This document shows, in pieces, positions 17,449 to 25,911 of a DNA stretch of 64,000 nt. The position numbers and the translations under genes are program-made. Source of the DNA: Halioglobus sp. (GTDB taxonomy: Bacteria; Pseudomonadota; Gammaproteobacteria; Pseudomonadales; Halieaceae); assembly GCA_028825045.1 (NCBI GenBank), contig JAPKAY010000009.1:29659-93658 (forward strand), written 5' to 3'. Each line of letters begins with the position of its first letter. Within the stretch, counting starts at the first letter, position 1. The notes under the pieces were generated by a model that was not told where the DNA came from, did no database searches, and was given only the letters and a program-made list of their open reading frames with translations.

Positions 17449-18477
17449 TTACTGCAACGCTGGACGCAGTTTACTTTGGCGTAGCTGCAGGTTATATCTG
17501 ACCAGTTGAAATCCAAGTGTCAATTTCTTCCACAGAGACGGGCTCTCGGCAGATTCCAGCAGGTCTGGTGGAAACACACTTTGATAGGTGGGGATATCGT
17601 ACTTGTCGCGTATCGACTCGAGTGAGTTATTCCATTCCGCCTCCCATTCAATATCCATCATATAGGGGGTTTCGCGACCATGCTGCCAGGCCTCGGTGAC
17701 TATTTGCATTAGCACCGTGAAACCCCGGGGCTCACTGGTGGTGCTCAAGGCCATACCAAATGCCAGGAACATCCCGGAATAATTATGACCGAACTGGGCC
17801 AGCTGGAATGCAGAGATCGCGATCTCATTTGAGGAATGCGTGGTGTATCCCGCAACCAAATGCCAGACATCGTGCATTTGTAGTATGCGAGCATTCAAGT
17901 AGTGCAGAGAGTGTGGCTTCGCGTTCAGTTTGATGCCTTCCCGGTCGAGCACCTCCGGGTCGTAGCCATTCTCCACAATCATATTATTCAGAGATTTTCC
18001 GAGACTACCCTGCGGACAGTGGGCCAGGGCATCCATGTCTGTAAATCCTGGAATCGGACTGGTCAATGCAATGGCAGCACCGAGATGGTTGCGGGCATTG
18101 CTCTCGGCAATAGCTTCATAATCGGGATGCACTTTTTCACCCAGTGCGGCTACCGCAACAGTAACGGTGTAAGCGTCATAGCCCTCAGGCGGTCCTTGAA
18201 CAACCTCCCAGAACGCCTCCCAAAAACTGTCTTCCAGGGGTGCTTCAGCCAGACCCGTGGGAACTTCCGGTGCAGAACCAGAGCCAAGCCAGGCGGTGGC
18301 GATATTGTCGTATACGGCTTCGATTGCATCGGGACAGGAATACCCGGCCCAAATCATCGCACCTGTTATCGGAATGAACCCGGACCGATCGCCGCGCTTT
18401 ACCGCCGCGACAGCCCCGACGAGGGTTGCTGCATCAGTTCTTTTGGCGGCCTGCTGAATTTTGTCACGCAATGACAT
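17449..18477 (-). CDS. Coq4 family-like protein, long form
   Basis: A 342-residue protein carrying the Coq4 family metal-binding signature HDxxH-x11-E: His202, Asp203, His206 and Glu218 in HDVWHLVAGYTTHSSNE. Coq4 in ubiquinone synthesis acts as a scaffold and has been linked to oxidative decarboxylation of the ring. This protein is longer than typical Coq4, with an extra N-terminal region of about 100 residues, and lies far from ubi genes, beside an exported protein of unknown function. Start: AGGAG 8 bases before the ATG. A variant of the TetR operator (TTGACATCTGTACA, minus strand) lies about 70 bases upstream. A role on another lipid or quinone is possible. Family assignment rests on the motif and flanking helices. 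Confidence 0.78.
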   Translation of the reverse strand: MSLRDKIQQAAKRTDAATLVGAVAAVKRGDRSGFIPITGAMIWAGYSCPDAIEAVYDNIATAWLGSGSAPEVPTGLAEAPLEDSFWEAFWEVVQGPPEGYDAYTVTVAVAALGEKVHPDYEAIAESNARNHLGAAIALTSPIPGFTDMDALAHCPQGSLGKSLNNMIVENGYDPEVLDREGIKLNAKPHSLHYLNARILQMHDVWHLVAGYTTHSSNEIAISAFQLAQFGHNYSGMFLAFGMALSTTSEPRGFTVLMQIVTEAWQHGRETPYMMDIEWEAEWNNSLESIRDKYDIPTYQSVFPPDLLESAESPSLWKKLTLGFQLVRYNLQLRQSKLRPALQ

Positions 18478-18548
18478 TATCTATCTCCTTCCTGGCGAAC
18501 CAGAATGCCCCAGCGAGCGAAATTCCGCCGCTGTGTGCCTGTCTAATA

Positions 18549-18562
18549 TGTACAGATGTCAA
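18549..18562 (-). promoter_or_regulatory. Weak third copy of the TetR-type operator
   Basis: Read on the minus strand this is TTGACATCTGTACA, matching the perfect palindrome TTGACAGCTGTCAA at 11 of 14 positions and keeping TTGACA-nCTGT. It lies 72-85 bases upstream of the ATG of the Coq4-like gene. If functional it would link that gene to the regulator at 11563. It could also be a chance -35 hexamer. Confidence 0.35.
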
Positions 18563-18668
18563 TTATACGACATCCGCAGCCATTGACCAGCAGATTATCG
18601 GCATAACCGGGGATAGACAGTGCCCAGTACACTTACTTGTCGCTTTGCGAATATGAAATTATACTCGA

Positions 18669-19166
18669 ATGATGCGATTTACTAATAAGCTTGGACGTCT
18701 GGCTAGCATCGCGATGGTGTGGATAGCATGCTTGGCTGCCCCGGTATTTGCCTATGAGATCTCCAGCTCTGCCATAGTCAACAACGATGGTAGCCTACGA
18801 ATAAAAGGGAAAACTGTTTCTCTTTATGGCATCTATATCCCCGAGACCAATCAAACGTGCAAGACTTATAGAATCCCACCGGCCTGCGGATCGCGAGCGG
18901 CCGTAGCGCTGGACTTCAAAATTAGTGGCTTTGTCCGCTGCGAAGTAATGAGTGAACATAACAAACGCAGTGTTGTCGGCCGATGTCGTGTCAACGCCTC
19001 AAAATTCGATGACGGTGACGACCTTAGCGCCTATTTACTCCAAAAAGGATGGGCCGTGGCACTACCCGATGCGCCATTTGAATACCAAACTCTCGAAAAA
19101 ATAGCCAGAACCCGCGGGTTTGGTGTCTGGGGCATGCCCGTCGACCGGATCATCAATCGTCCTTGA
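18669..19166 (+). CDS. Exported staphylococcal-nuclease-like (SNase) protein
   Basis: A 165-residue protein with a signal peptide (residues 1-28, ending APVFA before YEISS) and a single SNase-like OB-fold domain: GSLRIKGKTVSLYGIYIPE, ACGSRAAVALDFKISG, VVGRCRVNASKFDDGDDLSAYLLQKGWAVAL. Thermonucleases cut DNA and RNA with Ca2+. Here the usual catalytic Arg/Asp/Glu set is not clearly conserved at the first position, so activity is uncertain. A pair of Cys (CKTYRIPPAC) suggests a periplasmic disulfide. No strong ribosome site is seen before ATGATG. It stands alone before the DUF3604 gene. Confidence 0.82.
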   Translation: MMRFTNKLGRLASIAMVWIACLAAPVFAYEISSSAIVNNDGSLRIKGKTVSLYGIYIPETNQTCKTYRIPPACGSRAAVALDFKISGFVRCEVMSEHNKRSVVGRCRVNASKFDDGDDLSAYLLQKGWAVALPDAPFEYQTLEKIARTRGFGVWGMPVDRIINRP

Positions 19167-19260
19167 GGCGCGACTCTCACCGCTGCCCCCGCCCTCCCCG
19201 GTCATTGCACACGCACTCTACTTGACCTATAAAGAGCGTTCATAATCAGGTGGGGCTCCC

Positions 19261-21141
19261 ATGAATAACTACTGCACCCTTGCATTAGCGTTAACCCTCT
19301 GCTCATTTGGCGCCAGTGCGCAAGACAGGCAATTACTTTGGGGCGACACGCACCTGCATACGTCTTTTTCTTCCGACGCCTACACCAATAACAATTTGAC
19401 TGCTGATCCAGACACCGCTTATCGCTACGCGACAGGCTTGCCAGTGATTCACCCTTACCACAAGTCACGGACGCAGATCGGAACGCCTCTGGACTTTCTG
19501 GTGGTATCGGACCACGCCGAGTTTCTGGGAGAAATCCGCAACATCCACATCAACGGAGTAGACACCCAGGGATTGGGTCCCATTGATACCGTTAAGGCGT
19601 GGGTTGCGGCTTACATATTGAATGAAGCAATCGACACTGGCAACGGGAGAGAGCTATTCGTTCGAGTGCTCCCCGATCCAGACCTGACGCCACTGGAAGA
19701 CGCTGAGGCCAGTGGTCTCCAGAACAGTGATCTGGGCATTCTGCCCATGCCCAGGCAAGTTGAGTTTGACACCTGGCGCCAAATTACCGACGCCGCTGAT
19801 TATTACAACAAGCCCGGTGAATTCACTGCCCTGATCGGCTGGGAGTGGAGTTCAATTCCCGCAGGCGCCAATCTGCATCGGGTGGTTATTTCAGACAGCG
19901 ATGCCCCAACCGCACAGCTTTACGACCCCTTTGGCCTGGACGATAGCCCCTTTCCGGAAGACCTGTGGGCTTGGCTGGAAAAAACCAGCAAGGAGACGGG
20001 AGCGCGATTTACCGCCATCCCGCACAACTCCAATATATCCAAAGGCTACATGTTTTCCGATAAATCGCTGCGCGGTAAGCCCTTTACTGAGGACTATGTA
20101 GCACTGCGCAGTAAATGGGAGCGCGTAGCCGAGATTACACAAATCAAAGGTGACTCGGAAACGCATCCCAAATTTTCACCTGAGGATGAGTTCGCCGATT
20201 TTGAGACATACCCGTATTACATCCAGCGCAAGTGGACCGAGTATCAACCACAGCGCGGAGACTTCGTTCGCGAGACGCTAAAGCAGGGACTTGAGCTCGA
20301 ATCAAAACTCGGACAAAACCCGTATATGCTCGGCGTGATCGGATCAACCGATTCGCATACCGCGCTCTCCTCCGCCGAGGAGGATAACTTCCATGGCAAG
20401 TTGGCGACCGATTCCATCCCGGCGAACAAGCAAAAGAGATTCACCGGGGAAGGCCCAGGCTCCAGCGGCTGGGCAATGTCGGCCTCGGGCATGGCCGCAG
20501 TCTGGGCTGAAAGTAATACCCGCGAAGGCATCCTCGATGCACTGCAGCGTAGAGAAGTCTATGCCACGACAGGCCCGCGTATCGCAGTCCAGTTTTATGG
20601 CGGCAGTGATTTTACAGAAGCAGACCTGGAAAGCGCTGACTTGCACGCACTTGCCGCTGAACGCGGCGTTCCTATGGGGGGTGAGCTGGTGCAGGCAGAG
20701 CCGCCGTCCTTTCTGGTACTCGCAGCGAAAGATCCCAAAGGCGCCAATCTTGATCGAATACAGGTTGTGAAGGGTTGGCTGGGACCTGACGGGAAGTCCC
20801 ACGAAAAAGTATTCGACGTTGCCTGGTCGGATGAGCGCGAATTCGGCCCCGGTGGCCGACTGCCCGCTGTCGGAAACACGGTGAACCTGAAAACCGGCAA
20901 GGTTGATAACAGCATTGGCGCCACGGAGCTGGCTACCGTCTGGACGGACCCGGAATTTAATCCACAGCTCTCCGCATTTTACTACGTCAGGGTTTTGCAG
21001 ATACCAACAGCGCGACACTCTCTGCTGGACGCCATTGCACTGGGCATGGAACATGCTGCAGATCAACCGGATACGATTCAGGAGCGGGCCTATACATCGT
21101 CGATCTGGTACCGACCTTCTCCCGAGGCGTCTGCGGGTTAA
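19261..21141 (+). CDS. Exported DUF3604 (PHP-like) protein
   Basis: A 626-residue protein with a short signal peptide (ends FGASA before QDRQ) and a DUF3604 domain. Metal-binding motifs of a PHP-like core are visible: WGDTHLHTSFSSDA near the start, VVSDHAEFLG, ALIGWEWSS and GVIGSTDSHTAL. These proteins are abundant in marine bacteria, often near sulfatases, and are thought to be periplasmic phosphoesterase- or hydrolase-like enzymes, but no activity is established for this one. It faces a sulfatase gene convergently, with 6 bases between the stops. The ribosome site AGGTGGGG precedes the ATG. Confidence 0.9.
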   Translation: MNNYCTLALALTLCSFGASAQDRQLLWGDTHLHTSFSSDAYTNNNLTADPDTAYRYATGLPVIHPYHKSRTQIGTPLDFLVVSDHAEFLGEIRNIHINGVDTQGLGPIDTVKAWVAAYILNEAIDTGNGRELFVRVLPDPDLTPLEDAEASGLQNSDLGILPMPRQVEFDTWRQITDAADYYNKPGEFTALIGWEWSSIPAGANLHRVVISDSDAPTAQLYDPFGLDDSPFPEDLWAWLEKTSKETGARFTAIPHNSNISKGYMFSDKSLRGKPFTEDYVALRSKWERVAEITQIKGDSETHPKFSPEDEFADFETYPYYIQRKWTEYQPQRGDFVRETLKQGLELESKLGQNPYMLGVIGSTDSHTALSSAEEDNFHGKLATDSIPANKQKRFTGEGPGSSGWAMSASGMAAVWAESNTREGILDALQRREVYATTGPRIAVQFYGGSDFTEADLESADLHALAAERGVPMGGELVQAEPPSFLVLAAKDPKGANLDRIQVVKGWLGPDGKSHEKVFDVAWSDEREFGPGGRLPAVGNTVNLKTGKVDNSIGATELATVWTDPEFNPQLSAFYYVRVLQIPTARHSLLDAIALGMEHAADQPDTIQERAYTSSIWYRPSPEASAG

Positions 21142-21171
21142 CCCGGATTACTCGGGGTCACGGGTTTTTTT
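21140..21171 (+). terminator. Intrinsic terminator of the DUF3604 gene
   Basis: AACCCG (21140-21145) pairs with CGGGTT (21161-21166), followed by a run of T (to 21171). It begins at the stop codon and lies inside the 3' end of the convergent sulfatase gene, so it would work on the plus strand. Confidence 0.5.
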
Positions 21172-22680
21172 ACGCTTCTTAAAAGCCCTGATCATCGTCC
21201 GGCGAGACTGCGTTACAAAATCCTGCACCAACATATAGTCCTTGAGGGCCTGCGGATTTTTTCGGTCGAGAAACGCGGGGAGCATAGGATCGCTCGTATC
21301 GCGCATCGATACCTCAAGCGCATTTCTTAATTGCGTTATCTCCGGCTGATATTGAGAGTCAGCTATCAAATTGACCAGAGCGTTCGGATCATTCTGGATA
21401 TCATAGAATTCTTCCAACGCCCGGTATTCCAAAAAATCCATACGGTCGGCCAGTGATGGATTATCCTTCGCCAATTCAAGCATGCGCTGATGAGTAGGGG
21501 TACTTGAGGTAGCGGACGTCATTGTTCGCTGTCCATCGGACCAGGGATTGAAGACATACAGAAAGCGTTGACTCTCTATCGCCCGCATCGGGTTGCGGTC
21601 ACCACGGGAATTTTCGTTGTACTCCTTAACAACCCAGTTCCGATCACGCTGCGGTTCGCCTTTGAGCAGGGGCAAAAAGCTGCGTCCCTGTAAGCTTTTG
21701 GGAGCATCGGCACCAATACTGTCAAGTAGGGTCGGCAGGATGTCCACGGCAGACACCATGTGCTGTGCGTCGATGGAGTTCGCTTTCGCCACGCCCGGCC
21801 AGCGAACAATGAGAGGTGTACGCGTACTGTGGTGATAGAGTTGAGTTTTCGCAAAAGGAAAAGCCATACCGTGATCTGAAAGGAAAAGGGTGAGGGTGTT
21901 GTCAGCTTCACCAGACTTCTCAAGCGCCTGCAACACGTGTCCCACTGCATCATCAGCGCGCCGCACCGAAGAGTAGTAGTGGGCCAATTCCTGACGCACA
22001 ACCGGGTCATCTACAAGATAACCGGGAACTGCGACCTCCTCTGCCGTGTAAACGCGCGAAGGAACAAAAGCATCATCAATCGGCTTACCGGCTTTGTCCA
22101 AACCAAAATAGGGCCTATGAGGGTCCGCAATATTGATCAGTATACAAAAAGGTTTACCCGCTGCTTTGGCACTGCGAATCCCCTCGGCAGTGGCAAAACC
22201 ATAGGACCCTGCATCTTTTTTGTCGTACTTGGCACCCTTGGGCACATTGTCGAGCACCAGATCCCATGGATAAGGCGTATACGGTGTCGAATCCTTGAGT
22301 TTGTGGCGAATTGCAGTGAAGTAGCCAGCTTTTTTTGCCAGATCGGCAAGGGTCGGATAGTCCGGCGCCCTGTTCTGGAAAAACCCTTCTACTCTATTAC
22401 TGTGCGGATAGCGCCCTGACCACATAACATTGCGAGATGGCATACAGTTGGCCACCTGAACATGGGCATATTCAAAGCGCAAACCGTCTTGCGCAAGTTG
22501 GTCGATATTGGGAGTGATTTCGGCTACATCGGATCCAAATATGCCTACAGAATCCGCATTCATATCATCAACGGTAATTAGCAAAAGGTTCGGCTTTTCG
22601 GACGCGCCCATCGCGACGCCGCACCAACCAAACCAGGCCAAAATAAGTATGGAAGAAACCCAACGAGACATATCAATCAC
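21148..22680 (-). CDS. Sulfatase, type I (formylglycine) family
   Basis: A 510-residue arylsulfatase-family protein with a signal peptide (about residues 1-26, ending GVAMGA). The catalytic signature C-x-P-x-R is CMPSR with Cys79 to be converted to formylglycine, followed by GRYPHSNR. Metal ligands are in LLLITVDDMNADS near the N-terminus and LFLSDHGMAFPF. Marine members remove sulfate from algal polysaccharides or other sulfate esters; choline sulfatase-like and iduronate sulfatase-like groups share this layout. The maturase is not in this window. It faces DUF3604 convergently and is divergent from a sulfotransferase, making a small sulfate-ester locus. The substrate is not determined. Confidence 0.92.
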   Translation of the reverse strand: MIDMSRWVSSILILAWFGWCGVAMGASEKPNLLLITVDDMNADSVGIFGSDVAEITPNIDQLAQDGLRFEYAHVQVANCMPSRNVMWSGRYPHSNRVEGFFQNRAPDYPTLADLAKKAGYFTAIRHKLKDSTPYTPYPWDLVLDNVPKGAKYDKKDAGSYGFATAEGIRSAKAAGKPFCILINIADPHRPYFGLDKAGKPIDDAFVPSRVYTAEEVAVPGYLVDDPVVRQELAHYYSSVRRADDAVGHVLQALEKSGEADNTLTLFLSDHGMAFPFAKTQLYHHSTRTPLIVRWPGVAKANSIDAQHMVSAVDILPTLLDSIGADAPKSLQGRSFLPLLKGEPQRDRNWVVKEYNENSRGDRNPMRAIESQRFLYVFNPWSDGQRTMTSATSSTPTHQRMLELAKDNPSLADRMDFLEYRALEEFYDIQNDPNALVNLIADSQYQPEITQLRNALEVSMRDTSDPMLPAFLDRKNPQALKDYMLVQDFVTQSRRTMIRAFKKRKKTRDPE

Positions 22681-22823
22681 CTTTGAATGATAGGGCTACC
22701 ATAGTACGTCAACCCATTTTTTCCAAGCCTGAAAAAAAACACTATGTGAACCCCATCGCAGTGGAATCGAATGTGGAAGAACGGGGCGAGCTCTGCTAGT
22801 GTTCACTCTCACTATTATTCTTC

Positions 22824-22829
22824 TATAAT
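22824..22829 (+). promoter_or_regulatory. Perfect -10 element before the sulfotransferase gene
   Basis: TATAAT lies 27 bases before the ATG at 22856, with only a poor -35 (GTTCAC, 22801-22806, 17-base spacer). Transcription would start near 22836, which rules out the in-frame TTG at 22832 and supports ATG 22856 as the true start. Confidence 0.45.
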
Positions 22830-22855
22830 TTTTGCGGTGGCGCCAGAAAAGCTCT

Positions 22856-23566
22856 ATGTCGTCCTATCTTTTTGTTCTCTGTCCACCCTATAGTGGCTCT
22901 ACGCTGTTATGGAAATTAATCTCGACTTCCAACAATGTGTCAGCACTCCCCTCAGAAGGCCAATCGCTACCGGAGCTGAAAACCTTGATGCGAGGCAAGC
23001 CCTGGGATGCCGCACAGGTTCTTCCCTGGCCGGAAATTAAGGCTGTGTGGGAAACCTACTGGGACAAGGGCAAGCCTGTACTGCTGGAAAAAAGTCCGCC
23101 AAATTTGATTCGTGTGGATGATATTCTGGCCCACTTTCAGCCGGTCAAGTTCGTTGTCATGGTCAGAAACCCCTACGCTCATGCCGAGGGTCTTATAAGA
23201 CGTAATGATATGAAGCTAAAACGTGCGGCAAATTTTTCCATGATGTGCCTGCGTACACAGATGGCCAATGTTCGAAAACTTGACGACGTACTGGTTCTGA
23301 CTTACGAATCCCTGGTTGAAGATCCGGTTAAGGCCTGTCAACAGCTTGCCGCGTTCATGCCCCACCTGGACGATATAGACCCTGCAGCAAGCTTTGAAGT
23401 GCACTCTATCGACGGTACGCTCGAGCGTCCTATTACCGATTTGAACGCCAAGAAAATTGCCAGCCTCGATGCCGACACAATCGCTGCCATGAACGAAGTT
23501 TTTGTCCAACATGAGCAGACTTTTGAAGACTGGGGTTACACGTTAATGGTTCCAGATTCAGCATAA
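22856..23566 (+). CDS. Sulfotransferase family protein
   Basis: A 236-residue PAPS-dependent sulfotransferase. The 5'-phosphosulfate-binding loop is CPPYSGSTLLWKLI at the N-terminus, and the 3'-phosphate motif is KFVVMVRNPYAHAEGLIRR with the usual Arg and following residues; LVLTYESLVEDP is the typical later strand. It transfers sulfate to a hydroxyl or amine of an unknown acceptor. Gene length is short but complete for bacterial members. It is divergent from the sulfatase at 21148-22680, so the two opposing activities share an intergenic region. The next gene (MDR oxidoreductase) is 116 bases downstream. Confidence 0.88.
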   Translation: MSSYLFVLCPPYSGSTLLWKLISTSNNVSALPSEGQSLPELKTLMRGKPWDAAQVLPWPEIKAVWETYWDKGKPVLLEKSPPNLIRVDDILAHFQPVKFVVMVRNPYAHAEGLIRRNDMKLKRAANFSMMCLRTQMANVRKLDDVLVLTYESLVEDPVKACQQLAAFMPHLDDIDPAASFEVHSIDGTLERPITDLNAKKIASLDADTIAAMNEVFVQHEQTFEDWGYTLMVPDSA

Positions 23567-23682
23567 GTCCCGCAAAGTTTGCCGTGCTCTGGGTGGATAC
23601 CGTCGGCTGTGTATAACGCTCATCGCAAATAGCTGTGTACTCACGCGCCCAAAGGGCCTCGTTATAGTCTGAGAGAAATACC

Positions 23683-24699
23683 ATGGTAGCAAGCAGTCAC
23701 AACCAGCAATTTCAACTCGCCGCCAGACCGCAGGGCGAAATCAAACCAACGGATTTTGAGTTAGTCGATATGCCCATGCCTGTTCCCGGAGCGGGTGAGG
23801 TTCTGGTCGAGGTCCAATACCTCACCGCAGAACCTGCCATGAAGGGCTGGATGGAAGCGCGCGTGGATTATGTAGCGCCAATAGAAATCGGCGATGTCAT
23901 GCGCGGCCAAGGAGCCGGCATAGTTCTACAATCGGATCATCCCGGCTATCCCAAGGGCACCCTGGTATCCGGGCACTTCGGTTGGCGCCGCTATCTTGTC
24001 AGTGATGGTCGCTCCATTCCCCTGCGGAAAATCCCCGCGGGAGTTCCATCCACCACCGCACTCAATGTACTTGGTATAACGGGGCTCACCGCATGGTTTG
24101 GCATGCTGGATATCGGCATGCCGCAACCGGGTAACACAGTGCTTGTATCAGGTGCCGCCGGCGCTACCGGCTCTGTAGCGGGACAACTGGCACGTATCGC
24201 CGGCGCCCGAGTCATTGGTATTGCTGGCGGCCAGAAAAAGTGTGAGTGGCTAGTGTCCGAGCTTGGCTTTGAAGCCGCTATTGACTATAAATCTGAAGAC
24301 ACATCAGCACGTGTTGCACAGTTGTGCCCCGATGGGCTGGATGTGTACTTTGATAATGTGGGCGGAGAGATACTGGACGTAGCCCTGAACAATCTTGCAG
24401 ACCGGGCGCGTGTCGTATTGTGCGGCGGCATTTCTCGCTACAACGAGAGCGGACCAATTGCCGGACCGGCGAATTACTTTAATCTCGTTTACAGGCGGGC
24501 GCGCATGGAAGGATTCATCGTGCTCGATTACGCATCGCGCTTTTCAGAGGCGATCTCAGGCTTGACCAAACATCTGGATAGCGGCGAGCTGCATCATCGC
24601 GAAACTGTCCTGCAAGGTTTCGAACAATTGCCTCAGGCATTGATGGATTTGTTTCGTGGCAGCAATATGGGCAAGCAACTGGTCGCCGTGAATCCTTGA
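23683..24699 (+). CDS. NADP-dependent oxidoreductase, MDR (CurA/PTGR-like)
   Basis: A 338-residue medium-chain dehydrogenase/reductase lacking zinc ligands, as in the leukotriene B4 dehydrogenase / CurA group. It contains VLGITGLTAWFGMLDIG, the Rossmann motif VSGAAGATGSVAGQLA and DGLDVYFDNVGGEILD, then LCGGISRYN. These enzymes reduce alpha,beta-unsaturated ketones or aldehydes with NADPH. It is followed by a ThuA-like gene after 9 bases, so both are on one transcript. The substrate is unknown; the surrounding lipid-oxidation genes would fit detoxification or breakdown of enones. Confidence 0.92.
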   Translation: MVASSHNQQFQLAARPQGEIKPTDFELVDMPMPVPGAGEVLVEVQYLTAEPAMKGWMEARVDYVAPIEIGDVMRGQGAGIVLQSDHPGYPKGTLVSGHFGWRRYLVSDGRSIPLRKIPAGVPSTTALNVLGITGLTAWFGMLDIGMPQPGNTVLVSGAAGATGSVAGQLARIAGARVIGIAGGQKKCEWLVSELGFEAAIDYKSEDTSARVAQLCPDGLDVYFDNVGGEILDVALNNLADRARVVLCGGISRYNESGPIAGPANYFNLVYRRARMEGFIVLDYASRFSEAISGLTKHLDSGELHHRETVLQGFEQLPQALMDLFRGSNMGKQLVAVNP

Positions 24700-24708
24700 G
24701 TCACTCTT

Positions 24709-25539
24709 ATGAGCATCATCAACTACAGCGCTACGCAACGCCTACTGACCCTTGCCCGGGGGCATCCTTACGACAGGGAAGCTTTTCACACCCTCTTTGA
24801 CGGGCTGGATGAGTTCGATGTCTGTCACGCGGAACAACCGGTGGCACAACGTTTTCTTGGACCGCAGGCGGCGCAGGATTTTGATGCGATCGTCTGCTAT
24901 GACATGCCGGGGGTTGATTTTACTGCTGCCGATGCGCCCCGACTATTAAGCCCCGACCCTGAGGTTACAGAAAGTTATCTCGCTATGCTGGAAGCAGGTA
25001 TTGGTATGGTGTTTATGCATCACTCCATCGCGGCCTGGCCCGCATGGCCTGAGTACGCAGAGATTGTCGGCGGGCGATTTCACTATCGTCCCGCCCAATT
25101 GCGCGGTCAGTTATGGCCAGATTCAGGCTATCGCCATCAGGTGACGCATACAGTGAGCAAAGTTAGCTCGCATCCCGTAACGGAAGGTATCCCCGCGCAC
25201 TTTGAGATCACTGATGAAGTCTATCTGTGCCCTATTTTCGAAGACGATGTAATACCCCTGCTACGCAGTGATTATCAATTTGAGCCAGACAACTTTTATT
25301 CAGCAACCAAAGCGGTTGCAGGTGAAATGAATTCCCGCGGTGGCTGGACTCACCCCAAGGGTTCCAATCTGGTGGGCTGGGTCAAGCGCTGTGGTAACAG
25401 TCCTATCGTCTATTTGCAGGGTGGAGATGACGCCCAAGCGATGGCTAACCAGCATTTCAAGCGCCTCATACATAACGCCGTCAAATGGGTGAGCAGTACT
25501 GAAGCCCGAGACTGGGCGAAGTCTGGCGGCGGTCGATAA
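24709..25539 (+). CDS. ThuA-like domain protein
   Basis: A 276-residue protein with the ThuA / glutamine-amidotransferase-like flavodoxin fold: FDAIVCYDMPG, EAGIGMVFMHHSIAAWPAWPEYAEIVGGRFHYRP and later HPVTEGIPAHFEITDEVYLCP, which is the family signature. It continues with an aromatic-rich stretch (GWTHPKGSNLVGWVKRCG). ThuA relatives are linked to trehalose or other sugar utilisation, but the biochemical role is unclear. It lies 9 bases behind the MDR reductase gene. After its stop, 25540-25680 contains a weak hairpin (about 25552-25575) without a T-run and no coding signal. Confidence 0.86.
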   Translation: MSIINYSATQRLLTLARGHPYDREAFHTLFDGLDEFDVCHAEQPVAQRFLGPQAAQDFDAIVCYDMPGVDFTAADAPRLLSPDPEVTESYLAMLEAGIGMVFMHHSIAAWPAWPEYAEIVGGRFHYRPAQLRGQLWPDSGYRHQVTHTVSKVSSHPVTEGIPAHFEITDEVYLCPIFEDDVIPLLRSDYQFEPDNFYSATKAVAGEMNSRGGWTHPKGSNLVGWVKRCGNSPIVYLQGGDDAQAMANQHFKRLIHNAVKWVSSTEARDWAKSGGGR

Positions 25540-25681
25540 GGTCTAGTGGAGATCAATCAAGGCACCCCTTATTGAGAGTGTGTGGCGTAATCCACGATGC
25601 GGCAAGTAACGGCATCGCCTGACTTGAAAGCACTGCGAAGTGATTTCACAGCTCGACATTTTCGCGCGCAGAAGAATTAGC

Positions 25682-25697
25682 TGTGAACTTTTTCACA
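25682..25697. promoter_or_regulatory. Perfect CRP/Vfr-type palindrome
   Basis: TGTGA-ACTTTT-TCACA matches the CRP-family consensus TGTGA-N6-TCACA exactly, flanked by C and G to extend the symmetry. Its centre (25689.5) lies about 59-61 bases before the start predicted from the TTGACC/CATTAT promoter, the spacing used by class I CRP activation. Whether this organism has a CRP-type protein cannot be seen here. Confidence 0.6.
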
Positions 25698-25712
25698 GTC
25701 TGCATTCTTTAA

Positions 25713-25741
25713 TTGACCCTGCGGCCGATGAAGCGCATTAT
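25713..25741 (+). promoter_or_regulatory. Sigma70-type promoter for the structured leader
   Basis: TTGACC (25713-25718) and CATTAT (25736-25741) are separated by 17 bases. They match five and four of six consensus bases. The predicted start is near 25748, in front of the hairpin-rich region. Confidence 0.45.
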
Positions 25742-25789
25742 CCGCGCGCCTTAGGGTATACCGAATTTTTCAATACTTACGAGAACACA

Positions 25790-25897
25790 ATGACCACCTT
25801 AATCCATCTACAGACTAGTAAATACGCGCGCCACGGCTCGATTGCCGTGATGCCGGTCTGTCTTTGGACAGACAGCGTGGTTTTAGGAAGCACTTGA
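25790..25897 (+). CDS. Possible 35-residue leader peptide
   Basis: An ATG after GAGAACACA opens a 35-codon frame starting MTTLIHLQTSKYARHG and ending DSVVLGST. It overlaps both upstream hairpins and ends 20 bases before the terminator stem. There is no run of one amino acid as in classical attenuators, and the ribosome site is weak, so translation is uncertain. The coding reading and the RNA reading are alternatives. Confidence 0.25.
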   Translation: MTTLIHLQTSKYARHGSIAVMPVCLWTDSVVLGST

Positions 25898-25911
25898 AGT
25901 AAATACACTTT

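Noticed and set aside
25640..25897. 85-residue frame covering the CRP-like site and leader
   Set aside because: The upstream part overlaps the CRP palindrome and the promoter; only the last 35 codons could be transcribed and translated.
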